Source: RH-chloro-G1 sp003670575
GTDB lineage: Bacteria; Chloroflexota; Dehalococcoidia; UBA2979
NCBI GenBank assembly: GCA_947499615.1
Contig: CANMOP010000005.1
Coordinates: 1-64,000 of the forward strand
Length of the DNA: 64,000 bases
Reading direction: 5' to 3'
This document shows positions 41,427 to 50,321 of the stretch, one piece after another; within the stretch, counting starts at the first letter, position 1, and every line of letters starts with the position of its first letter. A program made the position numbers and the translations under genes. The notes below the pieces were generated by a model. It was not told the DNA's origin. It saw only the letters and a program-made list of their open reading frames with translations, and ran no database searches.

Positions 41427-41765
41427 TTGGCTACAACAGTAGTGCCACTTACGGACCACATCGTACTGAGCGCGGTTGACGCGGAGGAGATCACTACCTC
41501 CGGGCTTGTCATTCCGGACTCCATTAAGGAGAAGCCGCAGCACGGCAACGTGGTCGCGGTCGGTCCCGGCAAGATGAACGAAGCCGGCACCATGGAGACC
41601 ATTGAGCTCAAGGCCGGCGACCGGATCCTGTACCAGAAGTACACCGGCCAGGAGATCACCGTCGACAAGCAGGAATACATCGTCATCCGCTTCCAGGACG
41701 TGCTCGCACGGCTGGAGGAGGACGGCGTCGCCGCCGCAGGCACACGCGCCCGCGGCCGAAAGTAG
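41427..41765 (+). CDS. groES: Co-chaperonin GroES
   Basis: GroES forms the heptameric lid of GroEL. The 112-residue protein has PLTDHIVLSAVDAEEITTSGLVIPDSIKEKPQHGNVVAVGPG with the mobile-loop region and ends with the YIVIRFQDVLA strand. A C-terminal extension of about 18 residues (EEDGVAAAGTRARGRK) exceeds the usual 95-100. The start is TTG at 41427, since GGAGGAGG lies 9-16 bases upstream; an ATG at 41397 is in frame but lacks one. groEL follows after six bases. Confidence 0.94.
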   Translation: MATTVVPLTDHIVLSAVDAEEITTSGLVIPDSIKEKPQHGNVVAVGPGKMNEAGTMETIELKAGDRILYQKYTGQEITVDKQEYIVIRFQDVLARLEEDGVAAAGTRARGRK

Positions 41766-41771
41766 GCTCAG

Positions 41772-43415
41772 ATGGCGGCCAAGGATCTGCTGTTCGACGA
41801 GGCCGCGCGGCGCAGTCTTGCGCAAGGCGTGGATCTGCTCGCGAACGCCGTGAAGGTCACGCTTGGGCCGCGGGGCCGCAACGTCGTGCTGGACAAGAGC
41901 TACGGCCCGGCGGTGATCACCAAGGACGGCGTCACCGTCGCGCGGGAGATTGATCTACTGGATCGCTTCCACAACATGGGCGCTCAGCTGGTGAAGCAGG
42001 TGGCGATCCGCACGAACGACATCGCGGGCGATGGGACCACCACGGCCACCGTCTTCGCGCAGGCCATCCTGCAGGAAGGCATCCGCAACATCGCGGCCGG
42101 TGCCAACCCGATGGCGATTCGCATTGGCCTGGACAAGGCGATGCACGCCGTCGTTCGTGCGCTGCGTGCTCACGCGGTGCCGGTGGATGGCAAGGGCACG
42201 ATCCAGGCAGTTGCCTCGATCGCCGCGAACGACCCGGAGATCGGCGCGCTCATCGCCGATGTCATGGAGAAGGTCGGCAAGGACGGCGTCATCACCATCG
42301 AAGAGGGCAAGTCGCTCCACTTCGAGACTGAGATCGTCGACGGCCTGCAGCTCGACCACGGCTTCGAGAACAACTACTTCGTCACCAACCAGGAGCGCCA
42401 GGAGGCGTCCCTGGACGACCCGTACATCCTGATCACGGATGCGCGGATTGAGAGCGTGCAGGATCTCCTGCCGCTGCTGGAGCAGGTGCTCCAGGTCACG
42501 AAGAACATCGTCATCATCTCGGAGGAGATCGCGGCGGACGCCATGTCCACGCTGGTCGTCAACAAGATGCGTGGCATCCTCAACCCGCTGCCGGTGCGCG
42601 CTCCGGCGTGGGGCGACCGACGTAAGGCCATGCTGGAGGACATCGCGATCCTCACCGGTGGCACGTTTGTCACCTCCGACATGGGTCGGAAGCTGGACTC
42701 GGTCACCCTCGCTGACCTCGGCCGTGCGCACCGCGTCGTCGCGGATGCGAACAACACCACGATCATCGAGGGCGCTGGCTCCGACGAGGCGATCCAGGCA
42801 CGCATCCACCAGATCCGCGCGCAGCTCACTGACATCGCTTCCGACTACGATCGGGAGAAGATGCAGGAGCGGCTGGCGCGGCTGGCGGGCGGCGTGGCCG
42901 TGATCAAGATCGGCGGCGCAACCGAGACCGAGGTCAAGGAAAAGAAGTACCGCGTGGAAGACGCACTCTCCGCCACTCGTTCTGCGGTGGAAGAGGGCGT
43001 CGTGCCCGGCGGTGGGGTGGCGTTCATCCGTGCCCAGTCCGCGCTCGATACGCTCATTGGCGAGCTGACCGAGCCGGATGAGATCACTGGCGTGCGTATC
43101 CTGCACCGTGCACTTGAGGCGCCGTTGCGTCAGATCGTCGAGAACGGCGGCCGTGAAGGCTCGATCGTCGTCGAGGATGTGCGCAAGGCGAAGAAGAACG
43201 TCGGCTACGACGCTCAGCACGAGGTCTACGGCGACATGTTCGAGCTCGGCATCCTGGACCCGGTGAAGGTCTCCCGCGTTGCGCTGGAGAACGCCGTGTC
43301 CGTGGCCGCGCTCATGCTCACGACCGAGAGTGTCGTCGGCGAGATTCCCGGCTCTGACCGTCAGGCCATCCCGGAATCCAGCAGCGGCATCCCGGACATG
43401 GGTGATTTCGGCTAG
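41772..43415 (+). CDS. groEL: Chaperonin GroEL
   Basis: This 547-residue chaperonin has all key blocks: VTLGPRGRNVVLDKSYG, the ATPase loop GDGTTTATV (Asp in DIAGDGTTT), the apical VEDALSATRSAVEEGVVPGGG and the AGAN-like hinge. The C-terminus ends GIPDMGDFG, so the flexible Gly-Gly-Met repeat tail of E. coli GroEL is absent. Some substitutions are unusual, for example LHFETEIVDGLQLDHGFENNYF in place of the common ...GMQFDRGYLSPYF. It is cotranscribed with groES under CIRCE control and closed by a hairpin. Confidence 0.96.
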   Translation: MAAKDLLFDEAARRSLAQGVDLLANAVKVTLGPRGRNVVLDKSYGPAVITKDGVTVAREIDLLDRFHNMGAQLVKQVAIRTNDIAGDGTTTATVFAQAILQEGIRNIAAGANPMAIRIGLDKAMHAVVRALRAHAVPVDGKGTIQAVASIAANDPEIGALIADVMEKVGKDGVITIEEGKSLHFETEIVDGLQLDHGFENNYFVTNQERQEASLDDPYILITDARIESVQDLLPLLEQVLQVTKNIVIISEEIAADAMSTLVVNKMRGILNPLPVRAPAWGDRRKAMLEDIAILTGGTFVTSDMGRKLDSVTLADLGRAHRVVADANNTTIIEGAGSDEAIQARIHQIRAQLTDIASDYDREKMQERLARLAGGVAVIKIGGATETEVKEKKYRVEDALSATRSAVEEGVVPGGGVAFIRAQSALDTLIGELTEPDEITGVRILHRALEAPLRQIVENGGREGSIVVEDVRKAKKNVGYDAQHEVYGDMFELGILDPVKVSRVALENAVSVAALMLTTESVVGEIPGSDRQAIPESSSGIPDMGDFG

Positions 43416-43437
43416 TTGTCAGTCGTTCGCGAAACGC

Positions 43438-43467
43438 AACAGGGCCGCCCGTAAAGGCGGCCCTGTT
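43438..43467 (+). terminator. Terminator after groEL
   Basis: A twelve-base perfect stem (AACAGGGCCGCC) with a six-base loop begins 23 bases after the groEL stop. The right arm ends in TT. Confidence 0.75.
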
Positions 43468-43543
43468 CATGTCCGTCGCAAGCTGCATTCGGTGGTGGGC
43501 GCTTCGCACCCCACCGGTGTACCAGCGAAGGGGTCGATGCGCC

Positions 43544-44083
43544 TTACGAACTACGTCTGGCTGCAGCAAGCATGGCGCACTCGAACAACAGCGCCACCAG
43601 GACCGCAAGCGCTACTGCCGCCAGACTGGCGGAGGCGTACAGCGCGTACTGTCCGACCTCCCACCAGCCGTACGCGTTCAGCAGCAAGCCTCGCAACGTC
43701 TCGCCTTTGAACAGCGTGTCCACCTGCCCCTGCAACTTCGCGTCGGTCGGGTTCGCCCGTGCTGCGGTGCTCACCTGCGAGTAGGTCTTGCCAGCTGCGA
43801 TGGCCTCCAGGTGGCGACCGATGAAGCCGTTGGCGTAGGCCCGCGCCGCTGCGCCATCGTCGAGCTGCCGACCGCCGTACTGCTGGAGGTCGGGGAACTC
43901 CTCGGCGCGGAGACCGGGGCTGCCTGCGGGAGGGAAGAAGATCTGCTGGGCGGCGAGCTGCTCCCGGATCATGCCGTGGACAAAGCGATTGCCCCAGAGC
44001 AGAAAGCCGGAGCAGGCCAGGAGAATCCCGATCAGTCCGACTTGCAGCACCAGAATTCGGATGCGGAGCCCGCTGTTCACCAT
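43544..44083 (-). CDS. Membrane protein of unknown function, two TM helices
   Basis: This 179-residue protein has one N-terminal transmembrane helix (about 8-30) and one near the C-terminus (about 146-170), with about 110 residues between them on one side of the membrane. A conserved-looking motif is not recognised. GGGGG precedes the ATG. It follows the 182-residue hypothetical gene by 56 bases and may be cotranscribed with it and the M16 peptidase. It is convergent with groEL. Confidence 0.7.
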   Translation of the reverse strand: MVNSGLRIRILVLQVGLIGILLACSGFLLWGNRFVHGMIREQLAAQQIFFPPAGSPGLRAEEFPDLQQYGGRQLDDGAAARAYANGFIGRHLEAIAAGKTYSQVSTAARANPTDAKLQGQVDTLFKGETLRGLLLNAYGWWEVGQYALYASASLAAVALAVLVALLFECAMLAAARRSS

Positions 44084-44139
44084 CCACCCCCTTTATTCCC
44101 GAGGCGGGTGAACCCGTGGCACGGGCAGCTCGCGGCGGG

Positions 44140-44688
44140 CTAGCCTCGGTCGCCGAGTTTGGCCGCCAGCTCGGCGGCGTCACGCAGCAGCATACGTTCT
44201 ACCTCGGTCGACAGCGCAGCGAGCGCCTCGTCGAGCGTCAGCACATCGGCGCCCGCGAGCAGCGCGTCCGGCTTCGGCTCGCCCGTGACCGGTGCCAGCA
44301 CGGCGCGCAGCCAGCCGGTGCCGGTGAACCCGAATCGTGCGGCCCCCATGCGTACGGGGATGCGGTGCTCCGACACTCGAGCCGGACCAGTCGAGGTGAG
44401 CTGCAAGCGCGCCAGCAGGAGATCGGCGACCGCTGCGTCCAGCGTGTCGTGCGCTGCGGGTGGGGCCAGCGAGAGCATCGCCGGCTGCGGCCAGTCTGCC
44501 CAGCGCACCAGCAGGAAGCGCGGGGCGTCGGCGCCAGCGCCCGCTATCGGCTCCGCTGCGAGCACCGGGACAATGAGGAATCGCTCCGGGGCGGCGGGTG
44601 TCGCGTCGTGCAGGAGTGCGCCGGGCGGCGACGAGTACCGCATCGATGCCGCTTCGGGCTGTTCGGCTGCGGGTGCCTCGTCAGTCAT
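44140..44688 (-). CDS. Hypothetical protein, possible degenerate Nudix fold
   Basis: This 182-residue protein has no confident family. The layout FLLVRWADWPQPAMLSLAPP, a helix starting TLDAAVADLLLARLQL, then strands ending in a C-terminal helix, recalls a Nudix domain, but the catalytic GX5EX7REUXEEXGU box is absent. The ATG at 44688 overlaps the M16 peptidase stop by eight bases, so the genes are coupled. Frame quality is supported by position and length only. Confidence 0.6.
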   Translation of the reverse strand: MTDEAPAAEQPEAASMRYSSPPGALLHDATPAAPERFLIVPVLAAEPIAGAGADAPRFLLVRWADWPQPAMLSLAPPAAHDTLDAAVADLLLARLQLTSTGPARVSEHRIPVRMGAARFGFTGTGWLRAVLAPVTGEPKPDALLAGADVLTLDEALAALSTEVERMLLRDAAELAAKLGDRG

Positions 44689-45946
44689 TGATGGCGACTC
44701 CACTCAGCAGCTCGTCGGCGGATGTGAATGGACCGACAACGGCGATGCGCATCCCCTCGTCGGTGAGTACGGTCTGGGCGACCGCTTGCACGTCGTCGAT
44801 GGTGACCGCCTGGTACCGCTCGATCGTCTGCTCCGGAGTGAGGATCGGCAGGTCGCGAGCGGCACGGGCGCCGTACCAACCGGCCACGGCCTGCGTGTCC
44901 TCCATATGCAGTTGGATGCGAGAGCTGAGCAGCCCCTTGGCGCGCTCCAACTCGGCGGTGGTCACAGGCTGACGCGCGCGGCGCAGCTCGCTGGCGATCT
45001 CGCGCAGCGACTCAGCGGCCTTCGATGGGTCCACGCCCGCGCTGACCGTGAATGCGCCTGTATCCAACAGCTGCGTCAGCGAACTGCGCACGTCGTAGCA
45101 CAGCGCCAGCTCCTCGCGCAGCCGGGTGAACAGCCTCGAGGACATGCCCTCGCCGACAATCACGGACAGCGTGCCCAGCGCATAGCGACCGGGATCCTGA
45201 GCGCCCACGCCCAGGAAACCCATCGTCAGGTGCGCCTGCTCGGTCTCTTTGCCCAGCAGCCGCACTCGTTCGCCGATGGACAACTGGTTCCGCTCCCAGG
45301 TGCCCGGCGTACCGGACTGCCAGTCGGCGAAGAGCGAGCGAGCGAGCGCCAGTCCGTCAGCCTCGGTGATTGCGCCGGCGATCGCCAGCACGCAGCCGTT
45401 GGCGACGTACTGGTCCCGCCAGTAGCGAGTCAGTCGTTCCTGGCTAATCGTGGAGACCGTCTCCGGCGAGCCGGCGATGTCTCGGCCGTGCGGCTGGCCG
45501 GGCCAGAGCAGCCCATCGAGCGCGATCCCCGCCTGCTCGTCCGGGGCATCCTCGACGGCGGCCAGCTCCTCCAGGATCACGTCGCGTTCACGCTCCACCT
45601 CCGCAGGAATGTAGAGCGAGTGGCGCAGCATGTCGCCGAGGATGTCCAGCGTTTGGTGAGTGTGCTCCGGCGTGACCTTCGCGTAGTACACGGTGTACTC
45701 GCGCTCCGTCGCAGCGTTGATCGAGCCGCCGACCGCATCGATCTCCGCGGAGATGTCCTGCGGCCGCGGGCGGCGTGCGGTGCCCTTGAAGCAGAGGTGC
45801 TCGACGAAGTGCGAGAGCCCTGCTTCCGGGGAGGCCTCGAAGCGCGATCCGGCCTGCACGTACAACGAGAGCGCGACTGACCGCGCATGGGGCATGGGGA
45901 TCACAACGACCCGCAGGCCATTCTCAAGTGTGGCGACCTCTGGCAT
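44681..45946 (-). CDS. M16 family zinc peptidase (processing-peptidase-like)
   Basis: This 421-residue protein has the inverted zinc motif HxxEH (HFVEH) near residue 46 and the downstream acidic ligand region in the EREYTVYYAKV stretch, followed by RDVILEEL. It has two pitrilysin-like halves of about 200 residues, as in bacterial homologues of the mitochondrial processing peptidase. It likely degrades or trims peptides. The start at 45946 follows AAGGAG. Frames open further upstream are not used. Confidence 0.92.
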   Translation of the reverse strand: MPEVATLENGLRVVVIPMPHARSVALSLYVQAGSRFEASPEAGLSHFVEHLCFKGTARRPRPQDISAEIDAVGGSINAATEREYTVYYAKVTPEHTHQTLDILGDMLRHSLYIPAEVERERDVILEELAAVEDAPDEQAGIALDGLLWPGQPHGRDIAGSPETVSTISQERLTRYWRDQYVANGCVLAIAGAITEADGLALARSLFADWQSGTPGTWERNQLSIGERVRLLGKETEQAHLTMGFLGVGAQDPGRYALGTLSVIVGEGMSSRLFTRLREELALCYDVRSSLTQLLDTGAFTVSAGVDPSKAAESLREIASELRRARQPVTTAELERAKGLLSSRIQLHMEDTQAVAGWYGARAARDLPILTPEQTIERYQAVTIDDVQAVAQTVLTDEGMRIAVVGPFTSADELLSGVAIND

Positions 45947-46136
45947 ACGACTCCTTACCGGTGCGCTCCCGGGTGGCGCCTCAGGGCGCCGACCCAGGAA
46001 GCTCTTTCGGCGGCGGCGCCGCGGGATATTAAGCGGTCGATGTGTTTCGGCCGAGGTTGGCAGGTGCCCGATCGTAGAGACGCGGCGCGGGCGGGTCAAA
46101 CCACGCGCGCGGATCCTGCGACGCATGTGCCCTCGC

Positions 46137-46799
46137 CTAGGACTCCAGCCAGCTGACGTCGCCGCTGAGCGTGCTCGGGTGAGCCTTCGCAGCGAACACC
46201 GCGTACTCGGCCTTCGCGACGCCGATGGTTGTGCCGCCGCCGTGGCCGGGCAGCACCATCGTCGCGTCCGGGAGCGCGTGCAACCTCGATGTGATGGAGC
46301 TGATCAGCTGCTGCAGCGCCTCCGGGGTGCGGGAATGGCCCGGGCCGCCGGGGAACAACGTGTCGCCGGTGAGCAGTGCTCCACCGGCCAGATGGGCCCC
46401 GCCTACCAGCAGGCAGATCGAGCCCGGCGTGTGCCCGGGCGTGGCGATCACGCGCACGGTCGTGGTGCCCACCGGCAACTCGGTGCCGTCCGCGAGCGGG
46501 AGCGCGCCACGGGCGGGATTCAGGTTGGTCTCGCCGGCACCGGCGTACACCGGAGCCGCCGTATGAGCGCGCAGCACCTCGAAGCCGTCCCAGTGGTCGC
46601 GATGGGAGTGCGTCACCACGATGGCGCTCACCGGCGTGTCGCCGAGCGCCTCGACGACTGCCTCCGCGCCCGCGGGCGCATCAACGACGATCACCGGTCC
46701 GCCGCCAACCGGGCGGATGAGGTACGCATTGTTCTCGATGGGCCCCAACGGCCCCAGGCAGTCGATGGTCACTGCTGCGTCTGCGTACACCTGTGTCAT
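46137..46799 (-). CDS. Metallo-beta-lactamase fold hydrolase
   Basis: This 220-residue protein has the zinc motif THSHRDH near 62-68, a later PGHTPGS, GDTLFPGGPG and PGHGGGTT, the set seen in glyoxalase II-like and other MBL-fold hydrolases. A thioester or lactone substrate is plausible. The ATG overlaps the stop of the MutY-like gene (ATGA), so translation is coupled. Confidence 0.92.
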   Translation of the reverse strand: MTQVYADAAVTIDCLGPLGPIENNAYLIRPVGGGPVIVVDAPAGAEAVVEALGDTPVSAIVVTHSHRDHWDGFEVLRAHTAAPVYAGAGETNLNPARGALPLADGTELPVGTTTVRVIATPGHTPGSICLLVGGAHLAGGALLTGDTLFPGGPGHSRTPEALQQLISSITSRLHALPDATMVLPGHGGGTTIGVAKAEYAVFAAKAHPSTLSGDVSWLES

Positions 46800-47758
46800 C
46801 TGGAATCGCCTTTCACCGCTGTCGACTCGAGCGTAGCAGAGCGCGACTCCGGTCGATCGCCGAGGCCGCACGTCCCTCGGTGCGACCACGCCAGGCCCTC
46901 CGCGCACAGCTTTGCCAGCACCTCGCGGACCGTCGAGGCCTCCGCGTCGTCGGCTGCCAGCGTGCGCACCAGCGAGGCGACGCGCACCGCCCCGGACGCC
47001 TCGCGCAGCGCGCGCAGCACGCGGCCGCGCCATTGCCGCACAGAGCCTTGAAACCTAGGCTGCGCGCGTACCGGCTCGGCGCTCGCGCCAGCGGCAAATC
47101 GTGGTCGCGCGGGGCACAGCCGAGCGACCACGCACTGCTCGCAGTGCGGGCGAGGCGTGCAGACTCGGGCGCCGTAGTCCATCAGCATCGCGTTCCATCG
47201 CCCCGCCGCGCCGGGTGGGAGCAGCCGCTCGGCGGTCTCGATGAGGTCGCGAGGTCGCGTCTCCAACGCAGGCTGCAGGTCGCCATGCACCAGTCGTCCC
47301 AGCACGCGCACCACGTTGGTATCGATGGCTGCCGCGTCGTCGGCCCAGCCGAAGCAGCGCACGATGGCCGCTGTGAACGGCCCGACCCCGGGCAGCGCCA
47401 GCAGTGCTATCGGGTCGCGCGGCAAGGCCCCGTCATGTTGCGCGCTGCAGCGGCGCGCGGCCTCGCGGATCGCCAGCGCTCGACGCGGGTATCCCGCACC
47501 GGCCCAGACGCGCAGCAGCTCGGCGGTGTCGGCGGCGGCTGCAGCCTCCAGCGTGGGGAAGGCCGCCATCCAGCGCTCCCACAACGGGAGCACGCGCTCC
47601 ATCTGTGTCTGCTGAGAGCAGACCGCCGCCACCAGCGCCGCGTACGGGTCGCGAGCCTCGCGCCACGGGAAGTCCTGCGTGTACTTGTCGCCCCACGCCA
47701 GCAGCGCACGCCGGATCGAGGAGACCTGTCTAGGGGTGAGCGCCGCCGTCGAGGTCAT
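46796..47758 (-). CDS. mutY: MutY-like adenine DNA glycosylase, catalytic Glu apparently missing
   Basis: MutY removes adenine opposite 8-oxoguanine. The 320-residue protein has the helix-hairpin-helix LPGVGPFTA, catalytic Asp in AIDTNVVRVLG, and the 4Fe-4S ligands C-x6-C-x2-C-x5-C (CTPRPHCEQCVVARLC). The C-terminus is a winged-helix-like domain (RFQGSVRQWRGRVLRAL) as in actinobacterial MutY, not the Nudix-like OG-recognition domain. In the DPYAALVAAVCSQQTQ segment, the position of the essential Glu (E. coli Glu37) reads Ala45, and the helix-hairpin-helix Tyr is Phe. There is no Lys as in endonuclease III. Activity may be altered or lost. It is cotranscribed with the MaoC and MBL genes. Confidence 0.85.
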   Translation of the reverse strand: MTSTAALTPRQVSSIRRALLAWGDKYTQDFPWREARDPYAALVAAVCSQQTQMERVLPLWERWMAAFPTLEAAAAADTAELLRVWAGAGYPRRALAIREAARRCSAQHDGALPRDPIALLALPGVGPFTAAIVRCFGWADDAAAIDTNVVRVLGRLVHGDLQPALETRPRDLIETAERLLPPGAAGRWNAMLMDYGARVCTPRPHCEQCVVARLCPARPRFAAGASAEPVRAQPRFQGSVRQWRGRVLRALREASGAVRVASLVRTLAADDAEASTVREVLAKLCAEGLAWSHRGTCGLGDRPESRSATLESTAVKGDSR

Positions 47759-47771
47759 TCGGCCCCGCGCC

Positions 47772-48227
47772 TCAGAGAAAGTACCGCGCGATGATCTCCG
47801 CCACGCACGCGGGTCTCGTCTCGCCTTCGATCTCGACGGTGATACCCATCGTCACCTGGACGCCATCCTCGCCGGCCGCCTCCACCGATTGCGGCACGAA
47901 TTGGTGCCGCAGCGGAGTGCCCACGCGCGTGGCGCTTGGCCAGCGGATGCGGTTGTAGCCATAGATCACCCCGCCGGTGGCACCCGGTACGAGCGAGGCC
48001 CTACTGAGGGCAGGGTAAAACGACGCCAGCACCTGCATCCCGGGTACGATCGTCCCGCCGTACGGTCCGGCCGTCGCACGCTCGACATCGACGTGAATCC
48101 ACTGGTTGTCTCCCGTGGCCTCCGCCCACGCACCGACCTGCTCTTGCGTGATCGTGATCCAGTCGCCCACGATGATTTCCGTCCCGACCTTGGCTTCGAG
48201 GCCGGTCAGCAGTTGTTCGAGTGGCAT
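47772..48227 (-). CDS. MaoC-like (R)-hydratase family protein
   Basis: This 151-residue single hot-dog domain protein has the hydratase motif region WAEATGDNQWIHVDVERATAGPYGGTIVPGM, where Asp40 and His45 are the catalytic pair of (R)-specific enoyl-CoA hydratases. This is consistent with acyl-CoA hydration in fatty-acid or polyester metabolism. A GGAGGAGG site precedes the ATG. It heads the MaoC-mutY-MBL unit, with 13 bases to mutY. Confidence 0.9.
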   Translation of the reverse strand: MPLEQLLTGLEAKVGTEIIVGDWITITQEQVGAWAEATGDNQWIHVDVERATAGPYGGTIVPGMQVLASFYPALSRASLVPGATGGVIYGYNRIRWPSATRVGTPLRHQFVPQSVEAAGEDGVQVTMGITVEIEGETRPACVAEIIARYFL

Positions 48228-48329
48228 CGTCTCCTCCTCCTTCCCCACGTGCGCGTGATGCGCCGCATGATAGCAGCGCGCCGCCGCCCCGCTGACCGAC
48301 GTGCGGCTCGACCTGGCGAGGAGGCCACG

Positions 48330-48845
48330 ATGTTCACGCTGCAGGTGCCTGCACTGGAGATCGCGCTGCGGACGGCGCTGATCTACGTCGCGCTGCTGCT
48401 GGCGCTTCGGCTGGCCGGGAAGCGCGAGGTGGGGCAACTCACCACGTTCGACCTTGTGGTCATCCTGCTGGTGTCGAATGCGGTGCAGAACGCGATGGTC
48501 GGCCCGGACAACTCTCTGACCGGCGGGCTGATCGCGGCCGGAGTGCTGCTGGGTGCGAACTACCTGGTGGCGCTGGTACGCGATCGGTTGCCCTGGCTGC
48601 GTGGCCTGGTGGAGGGCTCTCCCACCATCCTCATCCACGACGGGCGATTCATGGACGAGCAGCTGCGTCGAGAGCACGTCGATGTGGAGGAGGTGCTGAT
48701 GGCGCTGCGTGAGCATGGCATCTCCGACCCGGCCGAGGTGCGCTTCGCAATCCTCGAGACCGACGGCTCAATCAGCGTGGTGCCGAACTCCGCCGACCCG
48801 CCGATTCGGACGCGACGGCGGATGCGGCACCGTCAGCGCGGGTAG
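48330..48845 (+). CDS. DUF421 (YetF-like) membrane protein
   Basis: This 171-residue protein has three transmembrane helices (about 6-26, 38-54, 62-80) followed by the DUF421 soluble domain: RLAGKREVGQLTTFDLVVILLVSNAVQNAMVG, then GSPTILIHDGRFMDEQLRREHVDVEEVLMALREHG and FAILETDGSISVVP. Function is not established. GAGGAGG precedes the ATG. It is divergent from the MaoC unit and 137 bases before lysA. Confidence 0.88.
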   Translation: MFTLQVPALEIALRTALIYVALLLALRLAGKREVGQLTTFDLVVILLVSNAVQNAMVGPDNSLTGGLIAAGVLLGANYLVALVRDRLPWLRGLVEGSPTILIHDGRFMDEQLRREHVDVEEVLMALREHGISDPAEVRFAILETDGSISVVPNSADPPIRTRRRMRHRQRG

Positions 48846-48982
48846 CCCGGACGCGGCGGCCCGCCGTCCGCGACACTCGTGCGGCGTCCTGCCATAATGC
48901 CTGTGAGCATTTTCGCGCCGTCGCTCAGCGGCCGCGCGTTTCCACCCGGTAGATTGCAACCGCGAACTCGGGGTTCAGACTC

Positions 48983-50317
48983 GTGACTCAGCCTGCGTCA
49001 GCGTCCCTGCCACTTGAACATCTGCTTCCGATCACCGCCGGACTCTCGCCGGAAGGGCACCTCACGCTTGGCGGCTGTGACACCGTTGAGCTGGCGCGTG
49101 AGTTCGGCACACCGCTCTACGTCTACGACATCGCGACCGTCGAGGAGCAATGTCGGCTCGCGCTGTCCGCGTTCCGCGCGGAGCACGAGGATACCGAGGT
49201 GCTCTACGCCTCCAAGGCGTTCCTGAACCGTCCGTTCGCGCGCCTCGTTGCCGGCCTCGGGCTGGGGTTCGACGCGGTGTCAGGCGGCGAGATCGCGGTG
49301 CTGCACGCCGCTGGCGTGGCGATGAACACCGTCTACTTCCACGGCAACAACAAGGGGCCGGACGAGCTGGCATTGGCCGCTGAATTGGGCGTCGGACGCA
49401 TCGTGATCGACAACCTCGGCGAGGTCGCACTCGTGGAGGCGGCAGCGGCGGCGGCGGGTATCACGCAGGGCGTGCTGGTCCGCGTCTCGCCGGGCGTGGA
49501 CGCTCACACGCACGAGAAGACCACCACCGGCATCCTGGACTCCAAGTTCGGCGTGCCGATTACCTCCGGCGCTGCGGAGGCCACGGTGCGCGCGATTCTG
49601 GATTCGCCGCACCTGACCTTCCGCGGACTCCACATGCACCTGGGCAGCCCCATCTTCGAGCTGGAACCGTACGTCATGGGCATCGAGGTGATGGCGGAGT
49701 TCATCGCGCGACTGCAGGAGCGGTTAGGCGTGGCAGTTCGGGAGTTCTCGCCCGGTGGCGGCTTCGCGGTCGCGTACCTCAACGAGCAGCACCCGCCCGC
49801 GTGGGCCGCGTATGCACAGGCGATCTGCGGCACGCTACGCCGCGAGGCCGATGCTCGCGGCTTCGAGATGCCGCATGTGACCATCGAACCCGGGCGGTCC
49901 ATCGTCGGGCGTGCCGGCGTGGCGCTGTACACGGTTGGCGCGCGCAAGGAAGTGCCCGGCATCCGCACCTTCGTCTCGGTGGATGGCGGGATGGCGGACA
50001 ACGTCCGTCCCGCGATGTACGGCTCGCGCTACGAAGCACTCGCCGCAGAGCGCCCGCTGGCGCCCGCCGAGGAGACCGTGAGCATCGCGGGCAAGTACTG
50101 CGAGTCCGGCGACGTGCTGATCCGCGATATCGAACTTCCGCATCTCCATGCCGGCGAGGTACTCGCGATCCCGGCGGCTGGCGCCTACCAATTGGCGATG
50201 TCGTCCAACTACAACCTCGCGTACAAGCCGGCCGTGCTGTTCGTGCAGGGTGGCGTGGCCGTGCTGGCCCGTCGCCGCGAGACAGCCGCCGACCTGATGG
50301 CGCTGGACGCGGACTGA
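48983..50317 (+). CDS. lysA: Diaminopimelate decarboxylase
   Basis: LysA makes lysine from meso-diaminopimelate with PLP. The 444-residue protein has the PLP lysine Lys78 in YASKAF, the PGGG-type phosphate loop (EFSPGGGFAVAY), EPGRSIVGRAG and the cross-dimer CESGD motif. The start is GTG at 48983. It is the first gene of lysA-holB-ricT-rhodanese; holB begins four bases after its stop. Confidence 0.96.
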   Translation: MTQPASASLPLEHLLPITAGLSPEGHLTLGGCDTVELAREFGTPLYVYDIATVEEQCRLALSAFRAEHEDTEVLYASKAFLNRPFARLVAGLGLGFDAVSGGEIAVLHAAGVAMNTVYFHGNNKGPDELALAAELGVGRIVIDNLGEVALVEAAAAAAGITQGVLVRVSPGVDAHTHEKTTTGILDSKFGVPITSGAAEATVRAILDSPHLTFRGLHMHLGSPIFELEPYVMGIEVMAEFIARLQERLGVAVREFSPGGGFAVAYLNEQHPPAWAAYAQAICGTLRREADARGFEMPHVTIEPGRSIVGRAGVALYTVGARKEVPGIRTFVSVDGGMADNVRPAMYGSRYEALAAERPLAPAEETVSIAGKYCESGDVLIRDIELPHLHAGEVLAIPAAGAYQLAMSSNYNLAYKPAVLFVQGGVAVLARRRETAADLMALDAD

Positions 50318-50321
50318 CACG

